In this document: in pieces, positions 9,888-19,650 of the stretch | How positions within the stretch are numbered: position 1 is the first letter of the stretch | Layout: each line of letters starts with the position of its first letter | IMG/VR virus record: IMGVR_UViG_3300043446_003193 | Location: 126,001-190,000 of that record | DNA length: 64,000 bases | Source of the DNA: a virus | Reading direction: 5' to 3' (one strand) | Position numbers and translations under genes: made by a program | Notes under the pieces: generated by a model | What the model saw: the letters and a program-made list of their open reading frames with translations, nothing else | Databases searched by the model: none | Told to the model about the DNA's origin: nothing

Positions 9888-12800
9888 TTAATTTTCTAAT
9901 GCTAAGTTTAATGGTGTAAATTGTGCCGATAATGCTTTTGTAAATGTTCTACCTTCAATTGTTCCGGTAGCTTGTCTAATTACAAAATCATTTCCTGCAT
10001 AAAAATCACCTGTTTCATCTCCTGATGTGTGGAATACTCTACCACCACTCACTTCGGAAATTCTAATATCATAATTTGTTTCTCCCACACCACCCTGATT
10101 TACAGGTAATGCTAAGAAGTTAACCCCTGCACCTGCATATGAAAAATCATGTGAAGTTGAAGTGATTAATGAACCAAACTCTTCTAAATATTCTTTTCCT
10201 GCTCCTTGAATAACAACTGTATCTATTGTGTTAATAATAACATCAAATAGTTGTCCAATTTTATTTTTTGCAGGAACACTTAAAGTTGTAAAATGTGAAT
10301 CTGGATCAGTTATAATATATTCTTTCATATATTGCCAAGCCAAAACAAAATCACCTGCTAAAGAGCCGGATGTATTTGATATTTGTGGTATCACCGTAAT
10401 TACTCCTTGTGTAAATGATGAAGTTGCTGCAACTGGTAAAGTATATAATCCAGTTCCAGAAATATCTTGTCCTTTAAATAATCCTTGTGTAAATTGTGAA
10501 GTTCTTGCTGCTTTTGGAACTAATAAATCAGCTGCAATAGCATCAACTACTAATCCACTATCTGTTATTGTAGAAGCATATCTACTACCACTTCCACTCA
10601 CATATGATGATGCATAACTACCTGATAAAGCTAGTTTGTTTATCATATATGTTTGTATATTACTCTTTTGTGCCGAAACTAAAAGAGAAGCATCGGTATC
10701 AATTGATGCACTTACTGCTGAAATATCAGGTTTAACTAACATTCTTAAACCTTCTGCTCTTAACCCATAATCACCAAATGTAGTATTTGAGTTTAATAAA
10801 GAAGCATGTCCTCCATCAATACAATATACACCAGTACTACTAAAGTTTGTAAAGAATGATACCAATTGTCCATATCCTCTACCTCTAATACAAATACCAA
10901 TACCATTAAATGCTACCTGTGTGTAAGCATCTACAATCATTGATTTAAGTGGTGAGTAAGGATGTAATACTGAATCATCTACAATCATTCCACCAGGTCC
11001 GTTTCCTACCAATGGATTATTATTTTCATAATCTAAAGGTACATAGAATTTATCAGCCGGCGTTGAAATTGCAGAACAGTTTTGAACATATGGAGAAGTT
11101 ACGATATAAGCGTTTGGTGCGAATGCAAAAAAGAATCCTTGTCTTGGGTCATCTAAATCATCAATTTCACAACCCTCTAATCTTAATCCCCAACAATATG
11201 TACCATTATTCATTAAGAATAAATTCTCACCTTTTGTTCCAGTTGTAGGTCTAACCACAACACTTCTCAAATCATCTCCCAATATAGAAACATTTGATGG
11301 AACTGTAATTGGTGCTTCCTCAACATAGTATCCACTTTTTACTTGAACACTTTGTCTATAAACAGGAAGACCAGGATTTGCTGCTAATGAAGCGGATGCA
11401 GCTGTTATTGCCGCTTTTATAGTTCTGAATGAAGTTGAAAGAGTTTTACCATCGTTTGTATCTAATCCATCTTCACTTACATACCAAACTTTTTCAGTTA
11501 CACCTATATCAGTTAATCCTGCACCAGAACCACTAAGAGCAGTTGCTATTAAAGTTCCACCAACTGTCAAACTATCTCTTAAACTAACTGAACCTGTAAT
11601 TAAAAGTGAACCGGATATTACAACTGAACCTGTAAATTCATGCTTATCGTCTCCGGTATTTCCAAATTTGTTTGAACCAGAAGTATATAGAACAGATGAA
11701 GAAACTAGGGTTACATGATATTCTTTTGCTGTAATAGTTCCAGTTACATCTAAATTACCACTTATTATTTGATTATCTCTAAATGTATTTGAACCCGTTA
11801 ATGCAATCTTATCAATGTTTGTGGTTTGTAATACATCTATTTGAACTGAACCTGAAACTAATGTAGGTTTTTGTCCAATGTTAGAATATAATACATTTGA
11901 TGCGGATGTTGCAGTTGATGCATTACCATACAAAGAACCACTAATTTGTGTAGCTTGTAAAATACTAGCGGATATTGTATTAGTTGAATATAATGAACCC
12001 GTTAATTGATAAGTTCCATTTAATGATTTTGAATTAACCCATTGTCCACCATTAAATACTAATGTATCTCCAGCGGAAATACCACTAATTGCTACATCTG
12101 ATAATCCTCCTAAAGTTACTGAAATTGGATTTGTTCCACTTGCACCAATTCCATTGATACTTCTAAATAATCCACCTTGTATAATTGCCGCAGTATTACT
12201 ATCTGCTAAATTGGTACAGTCTGCTCTTACTAAAAGATACGCTACAAATATTCCGTTTTGTGCCGTATTAGGTGCTTCAACAAATGATTCATTACTAATT
12301 GCGTTTTGTGCATTTAATAATGTAGTGTATTGGCCATTACCATAATAAACTATAAAAGCGTTTGTAGGTGAATTTGGTATCCAAAACACTCTTTGAATTG
12401 TCCATTGATAGTTATTTGGATTTGTACCATCTACGGTTGTTAATAAACCTGTTGTTTGATCAACATATTTTGTTGGGTCAATTACCGAATATCCCGAATT
12501 TCCTACTCCCGTATCAATTATAGAAGTTGAACCACTAAGATGATAACGATATATTTTTGAAGTATTTATTGCACTTTCAGAAATACTTGATGGGTGATTT
12601 GGATTATTAACATAGTTTGCACCTTGTTTATAAGAAACACCGGCTCCTTTTACAATACTTAATGTTGAACCACTTGGAGCCAATGTATGACCTGATATTT
12701 TTAAAGGTCCAAATGCTCTTGTAAAATCATCATTTTGTTGTTGTGCTCCGTATGCAATTTGTGGTGAATTATATACACCAGTTGATACACTTCCGCTTAA

Positions 12801-13562
12801 ATGAAGTACAACACCTAAACTTATTTCAGTATCCCATTGATTTATATCCGCACTACCCCAAGCATTAGTTTGTTGTACATCTTGTCCATATTCATCAATA
12901 CCAACATATGTTATTTTTGCCGAACCAGAATACTTTATCGGTAAATTGGTTTTTGCATCCCAACTTACTTTTTTAACTGTTGGAAATGGATCTTGAGTAA
13001 GGGATGCATTTAACTTAACAATAAGACCCTCACCTGCTGATATACTAAATGTAGTTGAACCAGGCGTAGAACTCAATACACCACCTTTAAGAACACCTGT
13101 GTAAAGATTACTTTCTAGCCATCTTAAACGAGTTACATTGGTATATCCTTCTCCGTTTTGTGAAAAGTATAAATCATTTGTTGAACCGGAAACATAAATA
13201 TAAGATGCTGAAATAGAAGTATCTATATTAGTAGATACTGGCATAAATTGAACATACCCCTTAATAGTTTCACTACCAGATACATTTAATGCTCCAGTTA
13301 AAGATGTTACACCAATTAAAGTATTTGAACCCGTTGTATATAATGATCCTGTAATTACTACATCTCCGATAGTATTTAATGACCCACTATTTTGTGTATT
13401 TGTTGTGAAAATCTCTTGAATAGTTTCACCATTGGAGCCAGATTTTTCAAAATAAATCTTACCATCGTAAGTATTTATCGCTAATTCTCCTAAATCTAAT
13501 TGAGCAGTAGTTGGACGGTTTCCAGCTACGGCACTCCTACGCAACTTAATTGTTTGGGCCAT
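9888..13562 (-). CDS. Tail spike/fibre with pectate-lyase-like beta-helix, 1224 aa
   Basis: Opens with KLRRSAVAGNRPTTAQLDLGELAINTYDGKIYF; the GELAINT.DGK.YF pattern is typical of the N-terminus of many phage fibres. A region of TGSL-type repeats (near residue 620) is followed at about residues 680-1000 by a distinct domain starting VWYVSEDGLDTNDG, continuing FRTIKAAI and QVKSGYYVEEAPITVPSNVSILGD. This matches the right-handed beta-helix (pectate-lyase-like) structural proteins of T4-like marine phages. Catalytic residues for polysaccharide cleavage cannot be assigned by eye, so enzymatic activity is uncertain. The gene has its own ATATTTATA box and follows an intrinsic terminator, so it may start its own transcription unit. 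Confidence 0.85.
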   Translation of the reverse strand: MAQTIKLRRSAVAGNRPTTAQLDLGELAINTYDGKIYFEKSGSNGETIQEIFTTNTQNSGSLNTIGDVVITGSLYTTGSNTLIGVTSLTGALNVSGSETIKGYVQFMPVSTNIDTSISASYIYVSGSTNDLYFSQNGEGYTNVTRLRWLESNLYTGVLKGGVLSSTPGSTTFSISAGEGLIVKLNASLTQDPFPTVKKVSWDAKTNLPIKYSGSAKITYVGIDEYGQDVQQTNAWGSADINQWDTEISLGVVLHLSGSVSTGVYNSPQIAYGAQQQNDDFTRAFGPLKISGHTLAPSGSTLSIVKGAGVSYKQGANYVNNPNHPSSISESAINTSKIYRYHLSGSTSIIDTGVGNSGYSVIDPTKYVDQTTGLLTTVDGTNPNNYQWTIQRVFWIPNSPTNAFIVYYGNGQYTTLLNAQNAISNESFVEAPNTAQNGIFVAYLLVRADCTNLADSNTAAIIQGGLFRSINGIGASGTNPISVTLGGLSDVAISGISAGDTLVFNGGQWVNSKSLNGTYQLTGSLYSTNTISASILQATQISGSLYGNASTATSASNVLYSNIGQKPTLVSGSVQIDVLQTTNIDKIALTGSNTFRDNQIISGNLDVTGTITAKEYHVTLVSSSVLYTSGSNKFGNTGDDKHEFTGSVVISGSLLITGSVSLRDSLTVGGTLIATALSGSGAGLTDIGVTEKVWYVSEDGLDTNDGKTLSTSFRTIKAAITAASASLAANPGLPVYRQSVQVKSGYYVEEAPITVPSNVSILGDDLRSVVVRPTTGTKGENLFLMNNGTYCWGLRLEGCEIDDLDDPRQGFFFAFAPNAYIVTSPYVQNCSAISTPADKFYVPLDYENNNPLVGNGPGGMIVDDSVLHPYSPLKSMIVDAYTQVAFNGIGICIRGRGYGQLVSFFTNFSSTGVYCIDGGHASLLNSNTTFGDYGLRAEGLRMLVKPDISAVSASIDTDASLLVSAQKSNIQTYMINKLALSGSYASSYVSGSGSRYASTITDSGLVVDAIAADLLVPKAARTSQFTQGLFKGQDISGTGLYTLPVAATSSFTQGVITVIPQISNTSGSLAGDFVLAWQYMKEYIITDPDSHFTTLSVPAKNKIGQLFDVIINTIDTVVIQGAGKEYLEEFGSLITSTSHDFSYAGAGVNFLALPVNQGGVGETNYDIRISEVSGGRVFHTSGDETGDFYAGNDFVIRQATGTIEGRTFTKALSAQFTPLNLALEN

Positions 13563-13614
13563 ATCTATGGTTCTTATTACAGTATATACTAAAAAATGAC
13601 TTATATAAGTCTCT

Positions 13615-13623
13615 TATAAATAT
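13615..13623 (-). promoter_or_regulatory. ATATTTATA promoter-like box
   Basis: Exact nonamer in the sense direction 53 bases upstream of the 1224-aa fibre start and immediately downstream of a terminator hairpin. One of a series of identical boxes in this window. Confidence 0.55.
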
Positions 13624-13656
13624 AAAAGGATTGATGTTTCCACCAATCCTTTCCAA
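13622..13656 (-). terminator. Intrinsic terminator after the 637-aa fibre gene
   Basis: A 9-bp perfect stem, AAAGGATTG pairing with CAATCCTTT (13625-13633 and 13644-13652) around a 10-base loop, followed in the minus sense by TTTTATATTT. It lies 24 bases beyond the stop of the 637-aa gene. Confidence 0.7.
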
Positions 13657-13679
13657 TTTAATTTTTTATGTTCGTTCTA

Positions 13680-15593
13680 TTAGAAATATCCACCATCAAT
13701 TTTAGATGAGAATTCTAATTTACCATCACTTTCTCTATATCCTAAAATACCAGTCAATACATTTGTAGTAGCTGTTGTAGAAACATATCCTAACTCATTT
13801 GAAGAGTTTCTGAATAATATTGCCGATGAGTTTGTATTTGCATCAGTTCCACCCGCATGCGCTAAAGTTACTTTACCTTTAATGTATGTTTGACCAGATG
13901 AACCGGTTACGATTAATGCGTCTGTGTAATAAGAGAATACTGTTCCGTTATCAATTAAATAAGAATCTCCAATTGCACTTGCTCCAGTTGCTTTTGGTAA
14001 AGTGTTTGGAGTTAAACTAATTTCAGAACCTTGAGTACCATAAGTAGTTGTAATTACTTTACCACTCTGTAAACTAGATGAAACTAATAAGAAATAATCA
14101 TTTGTTGAATCCCAAAGTAAAGATGAAGATATGTTATTAGAACCACTATCCATCATCTCAATACCTGCGTATCTTTGATAAGGTGCGTAAGCGTTTAATC
14201 TAATAATGTTATCATCAATTTCAAGAGTTGATGCGGATAATATGATTTGATTTGCCGAACCTAAAACAGTTAAGTTACCTGCAATAGTAGTTGAACCACT
14301 AACATATAAATTCTTACCGATACCAACACCACCACTTACGATTAATGCTCCATCGTTCCAAGTTGAGTTTTGAGTTGTATTAGAAATAGTTGTAATACCG
14401 GTTACTGATACATTACCTGCTGTTTCTAATTTAATCTTTTCAGAACCATTAGTTGTATCAATTGTAATGTACGGATTTGAAGCTTCTTTTAATACATAAG
14501 CGTTTGCAACATTATCTTCAATTACTTCATTGATTGATGTGATTGAATTACCAATAGTAACTAATTCTGAATTATCAGTTGTTGTGATTGCTACATAGTT
14601 ATTAGCTCCTTCAGCAATTGTTAATGCGTTTGATGTATTATCTTTTAATGCAATGTTAGTTGCTGCATTTGCTACATTAATTGTACCACCACTAACAAAA
14701 AGGTTATCGGTAATTCTAACATTACCTGCACTAACATTTATACCACCACTTACATTTAAAGAACCCGTTTGAGTTGTATTACCTAATTGAGATAATGAAC
14801 CTGTAAGAGCTACTGAAGATGAAATGAAAACTGATGCAGTTGCTGTTAATCTATCAGTTGAATCCGTACCAAATGTAGCAGAACCACTAACAGTAATATT
14901 GTTATAGATTTGAACATCGGATAAATTGATGTTTTGAATATTTGCAGTACCACTAACATGTAAGTTTCTCCAAGCTTGAGTACCACTACCTAAATCAAAT
15001 GCGTTATTAACATCTGGTAGGATTGATGAACTAACTTCACCACCAAAAATAATTTGGTCAGTATTAAAATCACCAATATTAATATTACCACCCAAAGTGA
15101 TATTACCTTTAATATTTGCGTTTCCTTGTAATTCTAAATTTGATGCAGAAATATCACCACTTGCAGAAATGTTTTGAGAAAGAGTTAAACTACCTGTTAA
15201 ATTTACAGAACCATTTAATTGATCAATTGTAAGTTTAGTAACACTTCTTCCTTCTAAGTTACCAGTTAAATCAATATTTGTATTTCCACCACCACCAACA
15301 TTACCTAATATATAAAGAGCTTGGTCATTAGTTGAATAAAATGGAGTACCATCTAATACAGAACCATAAGTTGCAGTTGCAATTGATGGTGCGTTTGTAC
15401 CGGTATAAATTTTTGATACCGCTACGTGCGCTCCAGCTACTCCCTCATCATTTACATTTGGGGAACCTATTAATACGAAAGGACCGTTTAAGTCATTAAT
15501 TGAGCCGGATGCGATAATTAATTCGGCGTTTCTAGCAGTAGTTGTTTTTACACTACCTATACTACCCCTACGATGTTTTATAATTTGAGCCAT
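13680..15593 (-). CDS. Tail fibre protein, 637 aa
   Basis: Starts MAQIIKHRRGS, similar in style to the 1224-aa fibre (MAQTIKLRRSA), which suggests a shared attachment domain. The body consists of regularly spaced short beta repeats (GNITLGGNINIG, SGSATFG, TGSLSQLGN). A C-terminal segment after residue 460 (AGNLTVLGSANQIILSAS, then YAGIEMMDSGS and LLWDSTNDYFLL) is a distant version of the VVQGSSS/AIDSGS/NEWIFVH module in the two cysteine-rich fibres. No cysteine clusters and no S74. Has its own upstream ATATTTATA box and a terminator after it, so it looks monocistronic. Tail-fibre or fibre-connector role inferred. Confidence 0.8.
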   Translation of the reverse strand: MAQIIKHRRGSIGSVKTTTARNAELIIASGSINDLNGPFVLIGSPNVNDEGVAGAHVAVSKIYTGTNAPSIATATYGSVLDGTPFYSTNDQALYILGNVGGGGNTNIDLTGNLEGRSVTKLTIDQLNGSVNLTGSLTLSQNISASGDISASNLELQGNANIKGNITLGGNINIGDFNTDQIIFGGEVSSSILPDVNNAFDLGSGTQAWRNLHVSGTANIQNINLSDVQIYNNITVSGSATFGTDSTDRLTATASVFISSSVALTGSLSQLGNTTQTGSLNVSGGINVSAGNVRITDNLFVSGGTINVANAATNIALKDNTSNALTIAEGANNYVAITTTDNSELVTIGNSITSINEVIEDNVANAYVLKEASNPYITIDTTNGSEKIKLETAGNVSVTGITTISNTTQNSTWNDGALIVSGGVGIGKNLYVSGSTTIAGNLTVLGSANQIILSASTLEIDDNIIRLNAYAPYQRYAGIEMMDSGSNNISSSLLWDSTNDYFLLVSSSLQSGKVITTTYGTQGSEISLTPNTLPKATGASAIGDSYLIDNGTVFSYYTDALIVTGSSGQTYIKGKVTLAHAGGTDANTNSSAILFRNSSNELGYVSTTATTNVLTGILGYRESDGKLEFSSKIDGGYF

Positions 15594-15626
15594 TTGCTTT
15601 ACTTTATTGTTATGGTTATTCTAATC

Positions 15627-15635
15627 TATAAATAT
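15627..15635 (-). promoter_or_regulatory. ATATTTATA promoter-like box
   Basis: Exact sense-strand nonamer 34 bases upstream of the 637-aa fibre gene start. Confidence 0.55.
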
Positions 15636-15670
15636 GTTTTTTTCATATAAAAGTGATGATTTGGATTAAA

Positions 15671-16009
15671 TTAAAAAAATCCACCCAGATCTATAACACC
15701 TACATTCTGCATTGAACTATCTGCAACAGGTGAAGTAGTACCAACTGTTCCAACTCTTTGAATATAAACTGAAGCGGAAACTGCTGTTCTATTAATCGCA
15801 TCTAAACTTGCAGAAACTTGATTATCAACCACCGCCATTGCTCCACTTACAATTACTGAATACTCATCATCAGTTCTTGCCTTAAATGTTGATGATCCAG
15901 AAACTATTAATGCAGATCCGGTTGAATTTCCTACGATTACTACCGAACCTGTAATTGGAACATCAAAATTACTAAAATCTATTTGTTTAGGTTGAATTAA
16001 CTCTGCCAT
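15671..16009 (-). CDS. Small fibre-type structural protein, 112 aa
   Basis: Short protein with the same GSVVIVGNSTGSALIVSGSSTF composition as the large fibres, ending GVIDLGGFF. No recognised family. It looks like a stand-alone beta-solenoid or fibre-base fragment. Preceded by an ATATTTATA box, so probably expressed as a virion protein in its own right rather than a remnant. The terminal Phe-Phe is typical of beta-rich virion proteins, but that is only suggestive. Confidence 0.7.
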   Translation of the reverse strand: MAELIQPKQIDFSNFDVPITGSVVIVGNSTGSALIVSGSSTFKARTDDEYSVIVSGAMAVVDNQVSASLDAINRTAVSASVYIQRVGTVGTTSPVADSSMQNVGVIDLGGFF

Positions 16010-16034
16010 TATCTACTTTGTGTATATTATTATC

Positions 16035-16043
16035 TATAAATAT
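16035..16043 (-). promoter_or_regulatory. ATATTTATA promoter-like box
   Basis: Exact sense-strand nonamer 26 bases upstream of the 112-aa gene. Confidence 0.55.
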
Positions 16044-16049
16044 TATTAA

Positions 16050-17144
16050 TTATAGTTTCGTTATTGTTATATATCCTGAACCTGAATTATATCTACTTAA
16101 ATTTGTTATTGCACTTCCACTAAATGTAGATAATCCATCATAATTTCCATCAGATGTTGATATCGTAGTTGCAGTTGATATGATATAAGAACTACCACCC
16201 CCACCACCATCAGATGCAGGTTGAGAACTTCCCCAAGAACCGGCACCTCCGGCATATCCACCACCACCACCACCGGCAATAGGAGTTCCACCGCCACCAC
16301 CACCAAATCCACCTGCAGTTGCATTTGCGGGTGTATATGTTAATGCAGGTAATCCACCAACTGCACCACTTACAAATGCAAAACCTCCTGCACCATGTGA
16401 ACCCAGTTGTGTCATTGTAAATGTTCCGTCACCTCTCATACCATTTCCTAAAAATCCACCACCACCACCTCCATCGTAAAGATTTGAAGATACTACCGAT
16501 GCAGTATTTATATGAGAACGACCTCCTAAACTTCCTGTTCCACCGGGAGCGTTATGTCTTGATAATGAACCGGTTGTTGCGGTTGAACCATTACCTGCCA
16601 ACGAACCACTTTTTAGTATTCCACCAAATCCCATAACATCACCACTATATGCACCTTGCCCACCTGCACCACCTGCTACTAAATAAGGAGTATTTGAACC
16701 TGATAAAACAAAGAATGAACCTCCGCCTCCGCCTACACCAACATATGATAATCCAGATGTTGCTGTATTTAAACTTCTTTGACCAACAACCATTGTAAAC
16801 TTTTGTCCTTGTGTTAGAGGAACTCTGGCTTTAACAATTGCTCCCATAGAACCAGAATATATTCTTGGATATGAACTAATACCACTTGCTGCACCCGCTA
16901 CTTCAATTTCATAAGTTGCAGTTTCAGGTACTGTCCATATTTGATAACCTTGAAATGAACCAGTTGTAAAAAATAAAGGATTTAAAAAATAACTACCAGA
17001 TGTAGAACCCGTATATGCTGCTAATATCGCAGTACCCAAAGGACCGGTTGAACCACTAATTCCTACTGTTGTAAAAGTAAACGATGTAAATGGATATAAT
17101 GCTAAAGAACCTATTGTAAATCCATTTGAAAATTGTATTGCCAT
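16050..17144 (-). CDS. Glycine-rich adhesin-like protein, 364 aa
   Basis: After an N-terminal beta domain (to about residue 110, including YQIWTVPETATYEIEVAGA) the protein becomes extremely glycine-rich, with at least five poly-Gly runs (GVGGGGGSF, YDGGGGGGF, GGFGGGGGG, AGGGGGGYAGG, SDGGGGGSSYI). This layout matches the glycine-rich proteins of the ALK/LTK-type Gly_rich family, and in general style the polyglycine-helix receptor-binding adhesins (gp38 of S16/T2-like phages). The loops between poly-Gly segments are the usual place for receptor-specific variation. Located within the fibre array, it is a good candidate for a receptor-binding tip (inference). It ends SGYITITKL. Confidence 0.8.
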   Translation of the reverse strand: MAIQFSNGFTIGSLALYPFTSFTFTTVGISGSTGPLGTAILAAYTGSTSGSYFLNPLFFTTGSFQGYQIWTVPETATYEIEVAGAASGISSYPRIYSGSMGAIVKARVPLTQGQKFTMVVGQRSLNTATSGLSYVGVGGGGGSFFVLSGSNTPYLVAGGAGGQGAYSGDVMGFGGILKSGSLAGNGSTATTGSLSRHNAPGGTGSLGGRSHINTASVVSSNLYDGGGGGGFLGNGMRGDGTFTMTQLGSHGAGGFAFVSGAVGGLPALTYTPANATAGGFGGGGGGTPIAGGGGGGYAGGAGSWGSSQPASDGGGGGSSYIISTATTISTSDGNYDGLSTFSGSAITNLSRYNSGSGYITITKL

Positions 17145-17156
17145 AATTTATACTAT

Positions 17157-19649
17157 TTAGAATAATCTCGCAACACCTTTAATATTAAATGTTCCCGTTT
17201 CAGTTACTTTAATTTGTATATTTCCACCAGATTGTCCAATTGACATTGCAGGTGATGGTCCACCTGCGCCCGATGTTTGTTTACCATTTTGTGATATACC
17301 TGCGTTTACTCCATAAGATGCAAATTGATAGTTTGCAGAAGTTGCAGTTGAGTTTGTAGTATTTACCATCAAAATATCAAATGTTCCACCATTGTAAGAT
17401 GCAGTTGGATAACTCACCAATACATATGCTGTTGGGTTTGTTACTGCTGTATAACTAAATGCGGTTGATGTAGAACCCAATGAAGATTGTAATGTTGCAA
17501 TACTTGCTGATATATTTTGGTCAGATGTGGTAGTACTCGCCGATAATGCATAAAGTGAAGCACTTACCGTATTAAATGATGAACCAGTCCAACTATTAAA
17601 TGATGCGGTTGAAAGTAATGATGAAGTTTGAAATTGTGATGATACACCATTACTATTTCCTACCCAAGCATACCCACTTTGTAAACTTGCGGTAAATGAA
17701 CCACTTATATTAACTGCTCCTGTAATTTCAGCTATTCCATTGTTTTGAATATATAAACTACTACCACTTGTTAATGATAAAACAGAACCAGATGGTATTG
17801 ATAAAGATGAACTTATTAGTGCTACGGAACTTACAGTTAAAGAACCTGTAATAATTTGATTACCATTAAATGCGTTTGAACCGGTAGTTGCAAATGAAGA
17901 TGTTAATTGAGAACTTCCACTAATTACACCAGTAGGTAATAATGAAATAATTTGTGAACTACCACTAACAATACCTCTACCCGTTGTTTCATAACTTCCA
18001 CTTACAAACCCAAAAGAAGATATTTGTGCAGAACTACTAATTGTTCCGGCAGGCGTTCCTGCTACGGTTAAGTTTACTATTCTCGTATTAAATGAAGAAC
18101 TATCTGTTGTATATGATGATGTAAATGTATTAAATGATGAAGTTGTTGTATATCCCCAATTAGTTGTTTGCAACGATGAAGATATAATTCCTCTACCAAT
18201 TATTTCATAACTTCCACTTACAAAGCCAAATGAAGATATTTGTGTAGAACTACTAATTGTTCCAACAGGTATTGTTGAAGAACTAATAAATCCTAATGAG
18301 GTTATTTGTGCAGAAGAACTAATTGTTCCTGCAGGAGAGCTTCCACTTAAATCATATCTTGCATCAAGTGAAGATGTAAGTTGCGAAGAACCACTAATTG
18401 TTCCAGATGGTAATTGTGCTGAACTACTTATTATTCCTCTACCAATTATTTCATAACTTCCACTAACAAATCCAAATGATGTAATTTGTGTAGAAGAACT
18501 TATTAAATTAGATGGTAATGGTTGAACACTACCACTTAATGTATATCTTAAATCATATGAAGATGTTAATTGTGAAGAACTACTAATTGCTCCACTTAAA
18601 CTTGTCAAATATGAACCACTAACAAATCCCAAAGATGTAATTTGTGTAGATGAAGATATAATATTTCTACCAATTGTTTCATATGAACCCGTATTTGATT
18701 CTAATGAGTTTAATCTATCTACTAAACTTGCTGTTGAAAAACTTGCTGTAAAATTATTAAGTGATGATAAATCTACAAATGATTGTGTGGATACTTGAAC
18801 TCCGTTTATTGTTAATCCACCTACTATTTGAACACTACCACTTAAAATTTGAGTATCATTTAATTGGTCTCCAAATTGATTACTACCACTTGCATAAATT
18901 ACAGAAGATGTTTCATATAAAGTATGTAAATTAGTTACAGTTAAATTATCAATAGTTGTTCCATTTAATTGAGTACTACTACTGATTATTCCTCTACCTG
19001 TTGCTTCAAACTCAGTAATTTGTGCAGATGAACTATAAACTCCACTTCCACCCAATACTTGCGAACTTGCACTTACCACTCCCGTTGGTAATAAACTTAT
19101 GATAGAACCACTTAAAATACCTCTACCAGTAGTTTCGTAAGAACCACTCACAAAACCAAATGATGTTATTTGTGATGAACCACTAATTAATGCAGGTTTA
19201 TTTACAATTGTATCAAAATTAGTTGAACCGGTTATACCTGCCGCGGCGGATATTGGTGCTAATATATCAATTGTTGTACCACTAATACCATCAATTCTTC
19301 TTAAATATGCTCTATCATTTGCAGTTAATTGATTTGCAACAAATGATGTACCTGTTTGAGTATCTGTAAATGTGTTTGATCCAGTTATTGCAAATCCTAA
19401 ATCATTTATTTGTTGAGATGATGATATTGTCCCATTTGGTATATTTGTAGATGCTGTAAATGATGCGGTATAATTTTCTAATGAAGTTAATCTTTGATCA
19501 TCTAATGTATTTATACTATCTTTTACTGCATTACTAACAACACTTAATCCCAATTTATAGGTCGTACCTCTATCAATACCCACTATTTGAGTTTCAAGTG
19601 ATGCACTTGTGAGTGGTATTAGTTGCGATATTCTTTTTCCTTGACTCAT
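17157..19649 (-). CDS. Repetitive tail fibre protein, 830 aa
   Basis: Begins MSQGKRISQLIPLTSASLETQIVGIDRGTTYKL, an attachment-type N-terminus. Residues about 155-560 contain five copies of GFVSGSY within a longer unit (ISSS.QI.SFGFVSGSYE..GRGIISSS), plus SSQLTSSYDLRYTLSGS units also found in the 1109-aa fibre. The C-terminal 130 residues, from SASIATLQSSLGSTS, are a non-repetitive beta domain that may be the exposed part. No S74, no cysteine clusters. Probably a trimeric fibre shaft. The DNA repeats could recombine with those in the neighbouring fibre gene. Confidence 0.8.
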   Translation of the reverse strand: MSQGKRISQLIPLTSASLETQIVGIDRGTTYKLGLSVVSNAVKDSINTLDDQRLTSLENYTASFTASTNIPNGTISSSQQINDLGFAITGSNTFTDTQTGTSFVANQLTANDRAYLRRIDGISGTTIDILAPISAAAGITGSTNFDTIVNKPALISGSSQITSFGFVSGSYETTGRGILSGSIISLLPTGVVSASSQVLGGSGVYSSSAQITEFEATGRGIISSSTQLNGTTIDNLTVTNLHTLYETSSVIYASGSNQFGDQLNDTQILSGSVQIVGGLTINGVQVSTQSFVDLSSLNNFTASFSTASLVDRLNSLESNTGSYETIGRNIISSSTQITSLGFVSGSYLTSLSGAISSSSQLTSSYDLRYTLSGSVQPLPSNLISSSTQITSFGFVSGSYEIIGRGIISSSAQLPSGTISGSSQLTSSLDARYDLSGSSPAGTISSSAQITSLGFISSSTIPVGTISSSTQISSFGFVSGSYEIIGRGIISSSLQTTNWGYTTTSSFNTFTSSYTTDSSSFNTRIVNLTVAGTPAGTISSSAQISSFGFVSGSYETTGRGIVSGSSQIISLLPTGVISGSSQLTSSFATTGSNAFNGNQIITGSLTVSSVALISSSLSIPSGSVLSLTSGSSLYIQNNGIAEITGAVNISGSFTASLQSGYAWVGNSNGVSSQFQTSSLLSTASFNSWTGSSFNTVSASLYALSASTTTSDQNISASIATLQSSLGSTSTAFSYTAVTNPTAYVLVSYPTASYNGGTFDILMVNTTNSTATSANYQFASYGVNAGISQNGKQTSGAGGPSPAMSIGQSGGNIQIKVTETGTFNIKGVARLF
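17930..19190 (-). repeat. Imperfect direct repeats in the 830-aa fibre gene
   Basis: Five diverged copies of a unit coding for GFVSGSY with flanking ISSS/GRGIISS, recognisable at DNA level near 17985, 18210, 18460, 18610 and 19145. Copies differ mostly at third codon positions, so the repeat is maintained at protein level. Confidence 0.7.
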
Positions 19650-19650
19650 T

